64,000 nucleotides of DNA from Alistipes sp. (GCA_017398045.1 JAFQHI010000005.1:1-64000), one strand, 5' to 3'; shown: positions 26,095 to 35,777, numbered from the stretch's first letter. The notes: generated by a model not told the origin, from the sequence alone. Numbers and translations are program-made.

Positions 26095-27330
26095 ATGATT
26101 CCATACCAGAAACGCATACTCAAAAACGGCCTTACGGTGGTCGTCAATCGGGACCGCTCGTCGAAGCTGGCAGCCGTGAACATCCTCTACAAGGTCGGCG
26201 CACGCAACGAGGACCCCGACCGCACGGGCTTTGCCCATCTGTTCGAACACCTCATGTTCCGAGGTACGCGCGATGTTCCCTCGTTCGACCTGCCCGTCCA
26301 GATGGCCTCGGGCGAAGATAACGCCTTCACGAACAACGACTATACGAACTTTTACCTCACCCTTCCGGTCGATAACCTCGAGACGGCTCTTTGGCTCGAG
26401 AGCGACCGTATGCAGGGGCTTTGGATTACCCCCGAGAAGCTCGAAACCGAGAAACGGGTGGTGATTGAGGAGTTCCGCCAGCGTTATCTCAACCAACCCT
26501 ACGGTGACCAGACGATGCTCCTTAGGGAGTTGGCCTACAGCGTCCATCCCTATCGTTGGGCCACCATCGGCCGCTCGACTGACCACATCGAGGGGGCTAC
26601 GCTCAAGGAGGTGGAGCATTTCTACCGCACCTTCTACCGCCCCTCGAATGCCGTGCTGGCCATCTCGGCCGATTGCGACGAGGAGGAGTTGTTTGCGCTG
26701 GCCGAAAAGTGGTTCGGGGCGTTGCAGGACACCCCCTTTACCCACTCGCCCCTACCGCAGGAGCCTCCCCAGTGTGCGCCCCGCACCAAAATCGTCGAAC
26801 GCGATGTTCCCGCCACAACCATCTCGATTGCCTACCACATGGGCGACCGTCTGTCGAAAGATTTCTGCACCGGCGACCTCGTTTCTGACCTCCTTTCGGG
26901 TGGTGACTCGTCGCGCCTGTACCAACACCTGGTGAAGGATGAGCGGCTGTTCGCCTCCGTGAATGGCTACATATCGGGCGATGTGGACCCCGGCTTGTTT
27001 ATCCTCACCGGCCAGCTGTTGCCAACCACGACCGAGGAGCAAGCCATCGAGGCTTTCCACCGCGAAACAGCGGCGTTGAAAACCATCGCACCGTCGGACT
27101 ATGAACTCGAAAAGGTCAAAAATAAGTTTGAGGCCAACACCCTCTTTGGCGAATTGAACGTCATGAACAAGGCGATGAACCTCTGCTATTACGATTTCTT
27201 GGGCGATTTGGAGCTTGTCAATCGAGAGATTGACGAATACCGCGCCATCGACGGGGAGCGCATCTTCGAATTTGCGGAGCGCATCTTCCGCCCCGAAAAC
27301 AGTTCCACCTTAACCTATCGCGCACGATGA
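26095..27330 (+). CDS. M16 family zinc metallopeptidase (catalytic subunit)
   Basis: A 411-residue pitrilysin/insulinase-like peptidase. The inverted zinc motif HxxEH is in FAHLFEHLMF (H48, E51, H52). A downstream acidic ligand is expected in EEFRQRYLNQPYGD (residues 123 on), and the second half has the C-terminal M16 domain. No signal peptide is obvious. It is paired with the next gene, which lacks the zinc motif, like heterodimeric processing peptidases in which one subunit is catalytic and the other shapes the chamber (established for bacterial M16 pairs). Stop and start overlap by 4 bp (ATGA), so they are translationally coupled. Confidence 0.92.
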   Translation: MIPYQKRILKNGLTVVVNRDRSSKLAAVNILYKVGARNEDPDRTGFAHLFEHLMFRGTRDVPSFDLPVQMASGEDNAFTNNDYTNFYLTLPVDNLETALWLESDRMQGLWITPEKLETEKRVVIEEFRQRYLNQPYGDQTMLLRELAYSVHPYRWATIGRSTDHIEGATLKEVEHFYRTFYRPSNAVLAISADCDEEELFALAEKWFGALQDTPFTHSPLPQEPPQCAPRTKIVERDVPATTISIAYHMGDRLSKDFCTGDLVSDLLSGGDSSRLYQHLVKDERLFASVNGYISGDVDPGLFILTGQLLPTTTEEQAIEAFHRETAALKTIAPSDYELEKVKNKFEANTLFGELNVMNKAMNLCYYDFLGDLELVNREIDEYRAIDGERIFEFAERIFRPENSSTLTYRAR

Positions 27331-28583
27331 AACAGTTGCCCGTACAGAACACCCAACCCGCCATCGAGATTTCGGATGCCGAACTGCTCACGCTCAAAAA
27401 CGGCATGCAACTCTACCTCTTACCGGCCAACGAGTTTGCCGTCATGCGTCTTACGTTGCTCTTCCGAGCCGGTTCATCGCGCCAAACAATCCCCTTCTCG
27501 GCCTCCGCAACAGCCAATCTGTTGGCCGAGGGAGCGGACGAGATGACCGCCCGTGAAATCTCCGAGCAGCTCGATTTCCACGGCTCCTATTTCGATGTCA
27601 ATACCGACCGCGACTATGTCTATATCAGCTTTGCGATGCTCTCGAAGTTTGTCCCCGAGACCCTGCGCGTAGCCGAGCAGTTGCTCCTCCACCCCACCTT
27701 CCCCGAAGAGGAGGTCGAGACCTACCGTCTCAAGCGCAAGCAACGGCTTAAAATCGAGCGACAAAAGGTCGATGTGCGTGCGCGTGAGGCCTTTGCCCGC
27801 GCCATGTTTGGCGAGGAGCATCCCTACGGGCAGTGTTTCGACGAGGCGGCTTACGACCACCTGACGCGCGAAGAACTGGTCGCCTTTTACCGCCAACACT
27901 ACACCGCCACGAATGGTTTTGCCGTTTGCAGCGGTCGCACCGGCGACAAGGAGCGCAAGGCCTTGTGCGCCCTTTTGGAGCAGTTCCCGACAGCCGAACC
28001 AACTCCGCGTCCCACATTCCCCGCCATCAACCAGCAACGCGAAGTGCGCCTCAAGCACGAGGGAGCCGTACAATCTTCGATTCGCATCGGCCGTCTTTTG
28101 TTCCCGCGCGAGCATCCCGATTTTGTGGGGATGCAGGTCGTAGCGGCTGCGCTGGGCGGCTATTTCGGCTCACGCCTGATGCAGAATCTCCGCGAAGAGC
28201 ATGGCTACACCTACGGTGTTATCTCGGCCATGGTCAATTTTGAGCGCGAGGGTTACCTGGCCATCGCCACACAGGTCGGCACAGAGGTTACGGAGGAGGC
28301 CCTCAAGGAGATTTACAACGAGATTGAGCGACTGCGCACCGAACCGCTCTCGGAGGAGGAGTTGCAGCTCGTGAAGAACATCATGACGGGCGAAATGATG
28401 CGTATTTTGGATGGTCCCTTCGGCATTGCCGACGTGACGATTGAAAACATCCTCTGCGGACGCACGAACCGCGTTATCTCCGAAAACGTGGAGCGCATCC
28501 GTAAAATCACCCCCGAAGAGGTTCAACGCCTTGCCGAAAAATACCTCCGCCGCGAAGATTTGGTAACGGTCGTCGTAGGATAA
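27327..28583 (+). CDS. M16 family peptidase-like protein (non-catalytic subunit)
   Basis: A 418-residue M16-fold protein. Where the catalytic partner has HxxEH, this one reads SRQTIPFSASATANLLAEGA, so it cannot bind zinc in the usual way. The C-terminal half has the GGYFGSRLMQNLREEHGYTYG signature typical of the substrate-binding subunit. It is therefore the probable inactive half of a heterodimer with the upstream gene. It overlaps the upstream stop by 4 bp. A palindromic decamer array follows. Confidence 0.9.
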   Translation: MKQLPVQNTQPAIEISDAELLTLKNGMQLYLLPANEFAVMRLTLLFRAGSSRQTIPFSASATANLLAEGADEMTAREISEQLDFHGSYFDVNTDRDYVYISFAMLSKFVPETLRVAEQLLLHPTFPEEEVETYRLKRKQRLKIERQKVDVRAREAFARAMFGEEHPYGQCFDEAAYDHLTREELVAFYRQHYTATNGFAVCSGRTGDKERKALCALLEQFPTAEPTPRPTFPAINQQREVRLKHEGAVQSSIRIGRLLFPREHPDFVGMQVVAAALGGYFGSRLMQNLREEHGYTYGVISAMVNFEREGYLAIATQVGTEVTEEALKEIYNEIERLRTEPLSEEELQLVKNIMTGEMMRILDGPFGIADVTIENILCGRTNRVISENVERIRKITPEEVQRLAEKYLRREDLVTVVVG

Positions 28584-28600
28584 GAGGGGGAAATAACAAA

Positions 28601-28690
28601 GTGCCTTAAAGTTGCTTAAAGTTGCTTAAGGAATTGGCATTTCACCCTCTCCCTTAAGTTACCTTAAGGCACTTTAAGGCACTTTTTACG
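28601..28690. repeat. Palindromic 10-bp phased array (array D)
   Basis: Three units at 10-bp spacing (GTGCCTTAAA, GTTGCTTAAA, GTTGCTTAAG; 28601-28630) are mirrored by CCTTAAGTTA, CCTTAAGGCA and CTTTAAGGCA (28652-28681) across a ~21-bp loop. It lies between two convergent genes and may act as a terminator for both, although long T-runs are absent. Confidence 0.88.
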
Positions 28691-28707
28691 CGTGGAGCGC
28701 AAGCGCG

Positions 28708-31419
28708 TTACTCCTCTTTCTTCTGCAACTTGGCAATCTGCTCTTCGGCCTTGGCCACCAGGTTATCGGCCTGCTTTTGAGCCTCCTTAACAAGTTTATC
28801 GCCCGCAGCCTGGGCAGCCACTTGGGCCAGCTTACCCTTCTTCGAGGCCTCCTCCACAAGCTTCGCACGTTGCTCCTCGGCAGCCGTCACGAGCTTCTCG
28901 CCCGCACGCTTGGCCTCGGCACGCAAATTCTCGGCCTGCTTCTCAATCTCGGCCGAGAGCGATTCACTGCCCGTGAGCTTCTTCACCTGCTCGTCCAAGA
29001 CATTCTTCACCGCCTCTTGAGCAGCCTCCTTCACACCAAGCTTAATCTGGGGCTTGGAGAAGGTTCCGCCAATGCCGACATTCACCGTACTCAACACGCC
29101 ACCGGCAGCCCCCTCGGGAAGCGACACCTTGGCCGTGTAATCAATCGTCTGGTCCAGACCCGTCGAGCCGGAGAGGGTCATCTTCGTCTTACCCATCTTC
29201 AAATCAAACGGCTCGGTCGAGATGCGACCCTCCTTAATGGCAAAGTCAATCAGCACGTTCTCGGCCTCGATAACCTTCAATTTATCGGTCTTAAGTGCCT
29301 GTGCCAGCGCATCCAACGCCTTGATGTTTTGCAGGCGGATGCTGGCCGACGAGATTTGGCCATTGGCATTCACCGAATTCAGCACGGGCGACATCTGCTC
29401 GTCAATCATCGTCTGGAGGTCCATCTTCAGCGAATAGTTTCCGCCCGTCTTCTCAAACAACGGCACCAACTTCTGGACCATCTCCAGCTGGCGGAAGGTC
29501 TCCTGGAAGGAGGCCTGACGGAGGGCCAAATCCATCGTAAAGGTGGGGTTCGAAGGCTCCTTGGTCGAATATTTACCCGAGGCCGTAGCCTGACCGCCAA
29601 AGAGACCCAGCGCGAGCTTGTCGAGCGACAGCTCCCCGCCACGCAACGACATACCTCCCTCGACATTCGTAATGGTCATCTGCTGGAAAAGTATCTGCTT
29701 CAGATGGGTCGAAAGCGAGAGGTCGAGGTTCTCGGGAACCACAATCACGCCAGCGGGAGCCTCCTCCTCGGGGGTAGTTTCCGTTACCGCAGCATCGGCC
29801 GTTTCCTCCTCCGAGGTCTCCTCCTCCGAGGTCATCGACTCCATCAGCTGATTCAGATTCAGCAGATTGGAGTTCACGTACAGACGACCCGAGAGCTTGT
29901 CGCCCCGCAGCAGATAGCCCAGATAGTTCGTCAGCTGGCCATTGGCCGCCAGGTCGCTCTCACCCACCATGACCGATAGCTCACCAAGGGTCATCGCCGA
30001 GGGCGAAATCGTAGCCGCAGCACGCGAGAGTTTCACGGGGGGCAACGAAGCCATATCGAGGCCCATCTCCTCCACAACAAACGTACCCTTGGCCTGCAAC
30101 TGCTCGTAACGCTGCTTTTCGAGGTCCGACATACGGCCACCGGCCGAGAGGTCGGCCGTAATCGAACCGGCCAACTTCATATCCTCCAACGGATAGACCT
30201 GCTCAATCATTCCCAAATCGACCTTACCATTGAGCGTGGCACGCAAAACGGGGTCGGAGATAAGGTTCGTTCCATAGAAGGTAGCCGAAACCTTATTTTC
30301 GGCCATACGCAGTCCGAATCGGGAGAGGTCAACAACCGTCTTATCCATCACACCGCCCGGATTCGTGACCTTGGCCGCAATGTTGATGTCCGTCACCGCC
30401 TTCGGCAACGAAGCGTATTGGAAGCGACCCTCCTTTACCGCGGCCTCCAGCGCAAAGGCGGGCAACGTCGCACCGCGCATCTCACCCTTGGCCCAGGCCG
30501 CAAGCGAGAGTTCACCACCGGCCGTCAGGCTGCGGAAATCTTTCGTATAGAAGGCCGGAATGAGCGACAGCAACTCCTTAAACTGCACCGCTTCGGTGTC
30601 GAGGTGCAAATCCATGGCAATCGCCTCGTCCTCCAAAAGTTGCGCCCAACCATCGAGAGTCAGCGCAATGGCATTCAGGCGCAGCGTATTCTTTTCAAAG
30701 GCAAAGCGCATCTGCTCCAAATCGGCTGCAATCGTGGCATCAAACTCCACTTCGGCATCCGAGAGCATCGTTACCACCCCCGAGCGGAAATTCATCTGCT
30801 GCATCAGCAGATTCAACTTCAGCTCGCTCTGGGCGGCCGACAAATCGCCCTTGAGGCGCAGGTTCAAAGGCGCGGTCGAAAAGGCCATGCGGGTCGAGTC
30901 GTCCTCGTAGCGAATCACGGCATCGGCAATGCGGAAATCCTTCACGGCCAACTTAAACGACGACGGGGCAGCCTCTTCGGTCGGCGCAGCAACCTCCTCA
31001 ACAACCGCTTCAGGCTCCTCCGCAGGCTTCATCACATCCCAATTCACCGCGCCATCGGCCTCCTTACGGGCATGGACAAGCGGCTCGTCGAGCAGCACTT
31101 TTTTAATCACAATTCCATCGCCCGTCAAGAGTGACAAGGGACTTACGACGGCCGAGATACGCTCGGCGGCCACAATCGTATCCCCTTCGAAACGCTCCAC
31201 ACCGACCAGCGTCAGCCCCTTCAAATCGAGCGAGGCGTTCGGGAAGTGGCGCAACAAACTGATGCCGAGCTTCTCGAAATCGAGCTTGGCCTGCAACATT
31301 TCGTTTGCCTCATGCTTCACAATCTGGGCAATCTTACCACTCAGGAACGAGGGCGCAACAAGCAGTACGGCCAGCAGTGCAGCCACACCGATAAGGATAT
31401 GCTTAACCAATTTTTTCAT
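28708..31419 (-). CDS. AsmA family protein
   Basis: A 903-residue membrane-anchored protein. One N-terminal transmembrane helix (about residues 7-28) is followed by the AsmA-type start (FEKLGISLLRHFPNASLDLKGLTL). A long beta-rich periplasmic region and the AsmA C-terminal segment (about 600-790, with GISTEPFDLKMGKTKMTLSGSTGL) come next. AsmA-like proteins are thought to bridge the envelope in lipid transport or outer membrane assembly. The odd feature is an added Ala/Lys/Glu-rich coiled coil of about 85 residues at the C-terminus (about 815-903). A Glu/Ala-rich insert lies near residues 530-560. A -7 box (31444-31451) lies upstream. Confidence 0.85.
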   Translation of the reverse strand: MKKLVKHILIGVAALLAVLLVAPSFLSGKIAQIVKHEANEMLQAKLDFEKLGISLLRHFPNASLDLKGLTLVGVERFEGDTIVAAERISAVVSPLSLLTGDGIVIKKVLLDEPLVHARKEADGAVNWDVMKPAEEPEAVVEEVAAPTEEAAPSSFKLAVKDFRIADAVIRYEDDSTRMAFSTAPLNLRLKGDLSAAQSELKLNLLMQQMNFRSGVVTMLSDAEVEFDATIAADLEQMRFAFEKNTLRLNAIALTLDGWAQLLEDEAIAMDLHLDTEAVQFKELLSLIPAFYTKDFRSLTAGGELSLAAWAKGEMRGATLPAFALEAAVKEGRFQYASLPKAVTDINIAAKVTNPGGVMDKTVVDLSRFGLRMAENKVSATFYGTNLISDPVLRATLNGKVDLGMIEQVYPLEDMKLAGSITADLSAGGRMSDLEKQRYEQLQAKGTFVVEEMGLDMASLPPVKLSRAAATISPSAMTLGELSVMVGESDLAANGQLTNYLGYLLRGDKLSGRLYVNSNLLNLNQLMESMTSEEETSEEETADAAVTETTPEEEAPAGVIVVPENLDLSLSTHLKQILFQQMTITNVEGGMSLRGGELSLDKLALGLFGGQATASGKYSTKEPSNPTFTMDLALRQASFQETFRQLEMVQKLVPLFEKTGGNYSLKMDLQTMIDEQMSPVLNSVNANGQISSASIRLQNIKALDALAQALKTDKLKVIEAENVLIDFAIKEGRISTEPFDLKMGKTKMTLSGSTGLDQTIDYTAKVSLPEGAAGGVLSTVNVGIGGTFSKPQIKLGVKEAAQEAVKNVLDEQVKKLTGSESLSAEIEKQAENLRAEAKRAGEKLVTAAEEQRAKLVEEASKKGKLAQVAAQAAGDKLVKEAQKQADNLVAKAEEQIAKLQKKEE

Positions 31420-31443
31420 GGTTTCAAAAAGGTTTATTTGTTA

Positions 31444-31451
31444 CAAAGATA
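31444..31451 (-). promoter_or_regulatory. -7 box of the AsmA-like gene
   Basis: On the - strand this reads TATCTTTG, 24 nt before the ATG. It is divergent from the glycosyltransferase -7 box. Confidence 0.55.
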
Positions 31452-31493
31452 CTATTTTTCTACAAAAAGCACGCTCCGTGTCGGGAAAAAGAT

Positions 31494-31501
31494 TATCTTT
31501 G
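31494..31501 (+). promoter_or_regulatory. -7 box of the glycosyltransferase gene
   Basis: TATCTTTG lies 23 nt upstream of the ATG at 31525. No clear -33 is seen. Confidence 0.55.
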
Positions 31502-31524
31502 CATCAAGCAGAAGGATAAAGCAG

Positions 31525-32244
31525 ATGAAAAAACTGGTTATCATACCCACCTACAACGAACGGGAGAACATCGAGGCGATGATTGAAAAGGTGATGTCGC
31601 TCAAGGGCGGTTTCGACCTCCTTGTCATCGACGACGGCTCACCCGACGGCACAGCCGAGGTGGTCGAGAGCTATCGCCAGGTCTATCACGGACGGCTCCA
31701 CCTGATTCGTCGCGCCGGCAAATTGGGACTCGGCACGGCCTATCTTGCCGGCTTCGAATGGGGATTGAAGGAGGGGTATGACTACCTCGCGGAGATGGAT
31801 TGCGACTTCTCGCACAACCCCGACGATTTGGAGCGGCTGGTAGCTGCTGCCGAGGCGGGAGCCGATGTGGTCGTCGGGTCACGCTACGTGAAGGGGGTAA
31901 ATGTGGTCAATTGGCCCATGTCGCGCCTTTTAATCTCCTACTTCGCCTCGAAATATGTCCGCATCGTAACGGGTATGCCGATTCACGATGCCACGGCCGG
32001 ATTTGTCTGCTACACAAGCGCGGCCCTTCGGAAGATTCTCCAAAACGAGATAGAGATGAAGGGCTACGGCTTCCAGATTGAGATGAAATACACTGCCTGG
32101 CGATTGGGCCTCCGCATCAAAGAGGAGTCGATTATCTTCACCGAACGCCGCGAAGGTGCATCGAAGATGTCGGGTGGCATCTTTGGCGAGGCACTCTTCG
32201 GAGTGATGAAATTACGGTTTAAGAAGTTGAAAGTTGAAAATTGA
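31525..32244 (+). CDS. Polyprenol monophosphomannose synthase-like glycosyltransferase (GT2)
   Basis: A 239-residue family 2 glycosyltransferase of the DPM1 type. It opens VIIPTYNERENIEAMIEKV. The nucleotide-sugar site is DDGSPDGTAEVV, and the metal-binding motif is EMDCDFSHNPDD. It ends without the transmembrane region or GtrA domain present in some relatives. The family transfers mannose (or another hexose) from a nucleotide sugar to a polyprenyl phosphate. The donor here is inferred. I choose the ATG at 31525 because it follows the -7 box and opens the family's first strand. It ends within a heptamer/hairpin unit shared with the sus-like operon end. Confidence 0.9.
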   Translation: MKKLVIIPTYNERENIEAMIEKVMSLKGGFDLLVIDDGSPDGTAEVVESYRQVYHGRLHLIRRAGKLGLGTAYLAGFEWGLKEGYDYLAEMDCDFSHNPDDLERLVAAAEAGADVVVGSRYVKGVNVVNWPMSRLLISYFASKYVRIVTGMPIHDATAGFVCYTSAALRKILQNEIEMKGYGFQIEMKYTAWRLGLRIKEESIIFTERREGASKMSGGIFGEALFGVMKLRFKKLKVEN

Positions 32245-32255
32245 GAGTTGAAAGT
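32225..32255. repeat. Heptamer array AGTTGAA (left arm)
   Basis: Units AGTTGAA, AGTTGAA, AATTGAG and AGTTGAA in 7-bp register start inside the last codons of the glycosyltransferase gene. They are mirrored by CTTTCAA/CTCTCAA units at 32339-32368. Confidence 0.85.
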
Positions 32256-32257
32256 TA

Positions 32258-32316
32258 GCTCAACAAAAAGGGAGATAGCCACCGGTTTGACTATCTCCCA
32301 TATTTTTTTGTTGAGC
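32258..32316. terminator. Bidirectional hairpin, near-copy of the one at 4166-4224
   Basis: It starts GCTCAAC and ends GTTGAGC, with core GGGAGATAG (32270-32278) paired with CTATCTCCC (32291-32299), flanked by A5 and T7 runs. It serves the glycosyltransferase gene, and possibly acts as a backstop for the sus-like operon. Confidence 0.8.
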
Positions 32317-32338
32317 GGCAGAAAGCACGACAAAAAAA

Positions 32339-32368
32339 CTTTCAACTTTCAACTCTCAACTTTCAACT
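32339..32368. repeat. Heptamer array CTTTCAA (right arm)
   Basis: CTTTCAA, CTTTCAA, CTCTCAA and CTTTCAA in 7-bp register form the inverted counterpart of the array at 32225-32255. Confidence 0.85.
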
Positions 32369-32370
32369 AA

Positions 32371-32408
32371 AAAAAAGGGAGACAGCCACCAATCGGCCGT
32401 CTCCCTTT
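32371..32408 (-). terminator. Terminator of the sus-like operon
   Basis: AAAGGGAGAC (32374-32383) pairs with GTCTCCCTTT (32399-32408), with an inner GCC/GGC. On the - strand it runs into a T-run (the A-run at 32369-32376). It lies 29 bp after the stop codon of the last gene. Confidence 0.85.
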
Positions 32409-32437
32409 CCCATTAACCTTACCAACTATCAATTTAT

Positions 32438-34327
32438 CTATCGTTCAAACTCGACAACAAGTACGCCACGTGCCGGAACGGTGACGCTGTCGTTCATCTC
32501 CACGGCCTCGCCCGTCATCACATCGCGGCCGGTCTTGAGCGTCGAGGCAATCTCCTCGTAGTGCGACCAAGGCACCTGCTTCTTGCCACGCGAATTGTTG
32601 GCAAAGACAAAGACCGCCTCTTTGTCCGTATAGCGGAAGAAGGCGTAGGTATTATGCTCGCGGTCCACAAAGTGGAGCGTCTTACCCTTGTGAATTACCT
32701 CCTTCGTCTTGCGCCACTGGAAGATTTTGCGCGTAAAGTCGAACAACTCCTTTACATCGCCCGTGCGACCCACCTCGCTGAAGAGGTTCACCTTATCCTC
32801 GGCCCAGCCACCCGGGGTATCGACACGCAGACCACCGTGGCCCTGCTTCAAATCCACCGAGCGAATCATCAGCTCGTCACCCGTATAGATTTGCGGATAA
32901 CCGCGCATGGTGGCCAAGAGTGCCATGGCAATCTTCATACGACCCACGTTACCGCGCAGGATGTCGGCCGTGCGGTCCGTATCGTGGTTACCCGAGAAAA
33001 TCATCATCTTCGACAGGTCGTGATAGACGAAGTCGTCCGACACGGTGTTGTAGATGCGAATCATACCGGCATCCCACTTCACCGAGTCCGTCGAGAGGGC
33101 AGCACACATCGCATCGCGCAACGGGAAGTCCATAATCGACGGGAGGTGGGTATCGAAACCATCCTTGTTGGGATTACCACCCTGCCAATAGGCCAGCTGC
33201 GGGATGTCGGCCGTCCAGCACTCGCCCACGATATTAAGGTTCGGGTACTCGGCCAGCAAAGCCTCACACCACTCACTCATCGGCTGTTTCTCGTTGTAGG
33301 GATAGGTATCGACGCGCAGACCATCCAAATCGGCCCACTCAATCCACCACACGGCCCACTGCTTGAAGTACTGCAACAGGTAGGGGTTATCGAGGTTCAT
33401 ATCGGGCATCGACGTATCGAACCAACCGCTCTCCTGCAACTGCAAATCATACTGCGAAGCGTTGGGGTCCATATTGGTCGAGAAGAGGGCATTGGTGCGC
33501 GTGAAGGTGGGGAATTGGTGAATCCAATCCTCGAACGGCAGGTCCTTCATCCACCAATGGGCAATGCCGCAATGGTTCGTCACGATATCCATGATAATCT
33601 TCAGGTCGCGCTTGTGAGCCTCGGCCACATACTCCCGATAAAGTTCGTTCGTACCCATGCGGGGGTCGATGTGGTAGTAGTCGGCACACGCATAACCGTG
33701 GTAGGAATAGACCGGCTCGTTGTCCAACAACAAGGGGGTGGACCAGATGGCCGTCATACCCAAATCGGCAATGTAGTCCAAGTGGTCAATCATACCTTGC
33801 AGGTCGCCACCGTGACGGCCATGCAGATGCTCGCGGTCGGCCTTCTCGAGCGTATCCTCCGTGCTGTCGTTCGAGGGGTCGCCATTGGCAAAACGGTCGG
33901 GCATCAAGAGATAGATGGCATCGGCCGTCGTAAAGCTCTCGCGCTCACGCGAACCCTCACGACGGGCATCCAGCTCATACGGAAGTTTAAACTGCTCCTC
34001 ACCGCGCGTAAAGACGAGGTAGCGCGTACCCGGCTCGGCATCGGCATCGATTTCGACATCGACGAAGAGGTAGTTGGGGCTATCGGCTTTGTGTATCTGC
34101 TTAACACGCACACCGCCACCCTCAATCGTTAAGTCGCACTCCGAAATCTTGTCGCCCTGCACCATCAGCTGCAACGGGGTGTTCATCCCCACCCACCACG
34201 AGAGGGGTTCGACGCGGGTTACCTGACCTTCGGCATCGGCTACCGATGCGGGGTCGAACGGCTCGGCGGCCGTACACGAAACGACTGCCAACATAACAAA
34301 AGGAATTAAAAGGTTCTTCAGTTTCAT
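32438..34327 (-). CDS. SusA-like GH13 neopullulanase/cyclomaltodextrinase
   Basis: A 629-residue alpha-amylase-family enzyme. The signal ends VVSC (Cys 18, lipoprotein-like). An N-terminal cyclomaltodextrinase-type beta domain (about 30-130) precedes the GH13 barrel, which starts at YLLMPDRFANGDPSND. The catalytic triad is D340 (GLRVDTYPY), E369 (VGECW) and D449 (SGNHD). The layout matches the SusA neopullulanase of Bacteroides, which cuts imported maltooligosaccharides in the periplasm. The lipoprotein signal leaves its exact location open. It is the last gene of the operon, 76 bp after the preceding GH13 gene. Confidence 0.92.
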   Translation of the reverse strand: MKLKNLLIPFVMLAVVSCTAAEPFDPASVADAEGQVTRVEPLSWWVGMNTPLQLMVQGDKISECDLTIEGGGVRVKQIHKADSPNYLFVDVEIDADAEPGTRYLVFTRGEEQFKLPYELDARREGSRERESFTTADAIYLLMPDRFANGDPSNDSTEDTLEKADREHLHGRHGGDLQGMIDHLDYIADLGMTAIWSTPLLLDNEPVYSYHGYACADYYHIDPRMGTNELYREYVAEAHKRDLKIIMDIVTNHCGIAHWWMKDLPFEDWIHQFPTFTRTNALFSTNMDPNASQYDLQLQESGWFDTSMPDMNLDNPYLLQYFKQWAVWWIEWADLDGLRVDTYPYNEKQPMSEWCEALLAEYPNLNIVGECWTADIPQLAYWQGGNPNKDGFDTHLPSIMDFPLRDAMCAALSTDSVKWDAGMIRIYNTVSDDFVYHDLSKMMIFSGNHDTDRTADILRGNVGRMKIAMALLATMRGYPQIYTGDELMIRSVDLKQGHGGLRVDTPGGWAEDKVNLFSEVGRTGDVKELFDFTRKIFQWRKTKEVIHKGKTLHFVDREHNTYAFFRYTDKEAVFVFANNSRGKKQVPWSHYEEIASTLKTGRDVMTGEAVEMNDSVTVPARGVLVVEFER

Positions 34328-34403
34328 CTGCTTGTCGCTTAAAAAAAGGCGTATGGAGGGGTCTTACGACGCCCTGCCATACGCACCCACCAATCCATCG
34401 GGT

Positions 34404-35759
34404 TTATTTCGTCAAAATTACATAGTCCCACGGCTCGAGCTGCATCTCCTTGCCGGCCTCCAGCGTCATCTTCTCGCCCGTCATGGCCGAGGTGTACTCA
34501 CCGGCAGCCTCTACGGTCGGAATCACCGACTGCGGCTCGGGCGAAAGGTTGAACAGGCAGACAGCCTTGCTGCCCTCGACCTCGCGCGTGAAGGCCAAGA
34601 CCTCCTCGACAACGCCCGTCATATAGACCACGTCACCGCCCTTCTCACCGGCCCAAAGGGCGGGAGTTGTATGGCGCAAAGCGTTGAGCGTGCGGTAGAA
34701 ATCGGTATATTCGTTCTCCTCCCATGCCGGGATGGGGTCCTTCTCGAAGAACTCGAAGCGGTGGTCGTAGCCCACCTCCTGACCGGTGTAAATCAGCGGC
34801 TGACCCTGCGGCAGGACATAGGTCAGAGCGGCAAAGGTCTTGGCGGCAGCACCCAGACGCTCGAACTCGGTACCCGACCACGAGTTCTCATCGTGGTTCG
34901 AGGTGAACATGAGCTGGATGGCCTCGCGCGGATACTCGGTCGTAAAATCGGCAATCCACTGCTTCAAATCACCCGTCGTCTGCTTACCCTGGGCGATGTT
35001 GTTCATCACATCCTTCAGTTTCCAGGCATAGCAGGCATCAAAGCCGTCGGCATGGAAGTTCGAACCCTCACCCTCGGCCAGGAAATAGACGTCGGGGTTG
35101 ATGGCACGAATCTCGTTCCACGACTCGGTCCAGAAATCATCGGGCATCTCACCGGCCACGTCGCAACGGAAGCCGTCCACGCCCTTCTCAATCCAGAACT
35201 TCTGCACCTCTTTCATCTCCTTGCGGACATCCTCGCAGGCGTAGTTGAGCTTGGCAATATCCCACCAATCGTACTGCACGACCGGCTCACCCACCGAGTC
35301 ACGTACATACCACTCGGCCGGCTTTTCGGTCACCCATGCGGCATCGGGCGAGGTGTGGTTGGCCACATAGTCCAGAATCACTTTGAAGCCCAGCTCGTGC
35401 GCCTTGTTCAGGAAACGCTCGAAATCGGCCATCGTACCGAACTCGGGGTTAATCTCGCGGTAGTTCTTGATGGCGTAGTACGAACCCAGCGTACCCTTGC
35501 GGCCCTTCTCGCCAATGGGGTGAATCGGCATGAGCCAAATAATATCGACACCCAGCTCCTTGAGGAACTCCAGACGCTCCTCGGCAGCAGCAAAGGTACC
35601 CTCCTGCGTCTGCTGACGCACGTTCATCTCATAGACCACCGAGTTATAGACCCAATCCGCATGACGGTCGGTCGAGGCCTCGGCCTGCGGCGCACAGCTC
35701 GAGAGGAGCAGCCCGCATACTGCGCCCAGCAGGGCAACAATGTTCCAATTACGTTTCAT
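34404..35759 (-). CDS. GH13 alpha-amylase, lipoprotein
   Basis: A 451-residue amylase with a lipoprotein signal ending LLLSSC (Cys 22). It is compact, essentially a GH13 barrel plus C-terminal beta domain without extra binding modules. The barrel begins YEMNVRQQTQEGTFA. Catalytic residues are D200 (GFRCDVAGE), E229 (LAEGE) and D290 (TSNHDENSW). It probably hydrolyses alpha-1,4-glucans at the cell envelope. The 18-bp spacing to the GH13 gene upstream shows tight coupling. Confidence 0.92.
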   Translation of the reverse strand: MKRNWNIVALLGAVCGLLLSSCAPQAEASTDRHADWVYNSVVYEMNVRQQTQEGTFAAAEERLEFLKELGVDIIWLMPIHPIGEKGRKGTLGSYYAIKNYREINPEFGTMADFERFLNKAHELGFKVILDYVANHTSPDAAWVTEKPAEWYVRDSVGEPVVQYDWWDIAKLNYACEDVRKEMKEVQKFWIEKGVDGFRCDVAGEMPDDFWTESWNEIRAINPDVYFLAEGEGSNFHADGFDACYAWKLKDVMNNIAQGKQTTGDLKQWIADFTTEYPREAIQLMFTSNHDENSWSGTEFERLGAAAKTFAALTYVLPQGQPLIYTGQEVGYDHRFEFFEKDPIPAWEENEYTDFYRTLNALRHTTPALWAGEKGGDVVYMTGVVEEVLAFTREVEGSKAVCLFNLSPEPQSVIPTVEAAGEYTSAMTGEKMTLEAGKEMQLEPWDYVILTK

Positions 35760-35777
35760 CGTGTTTTGCTTATTTTA

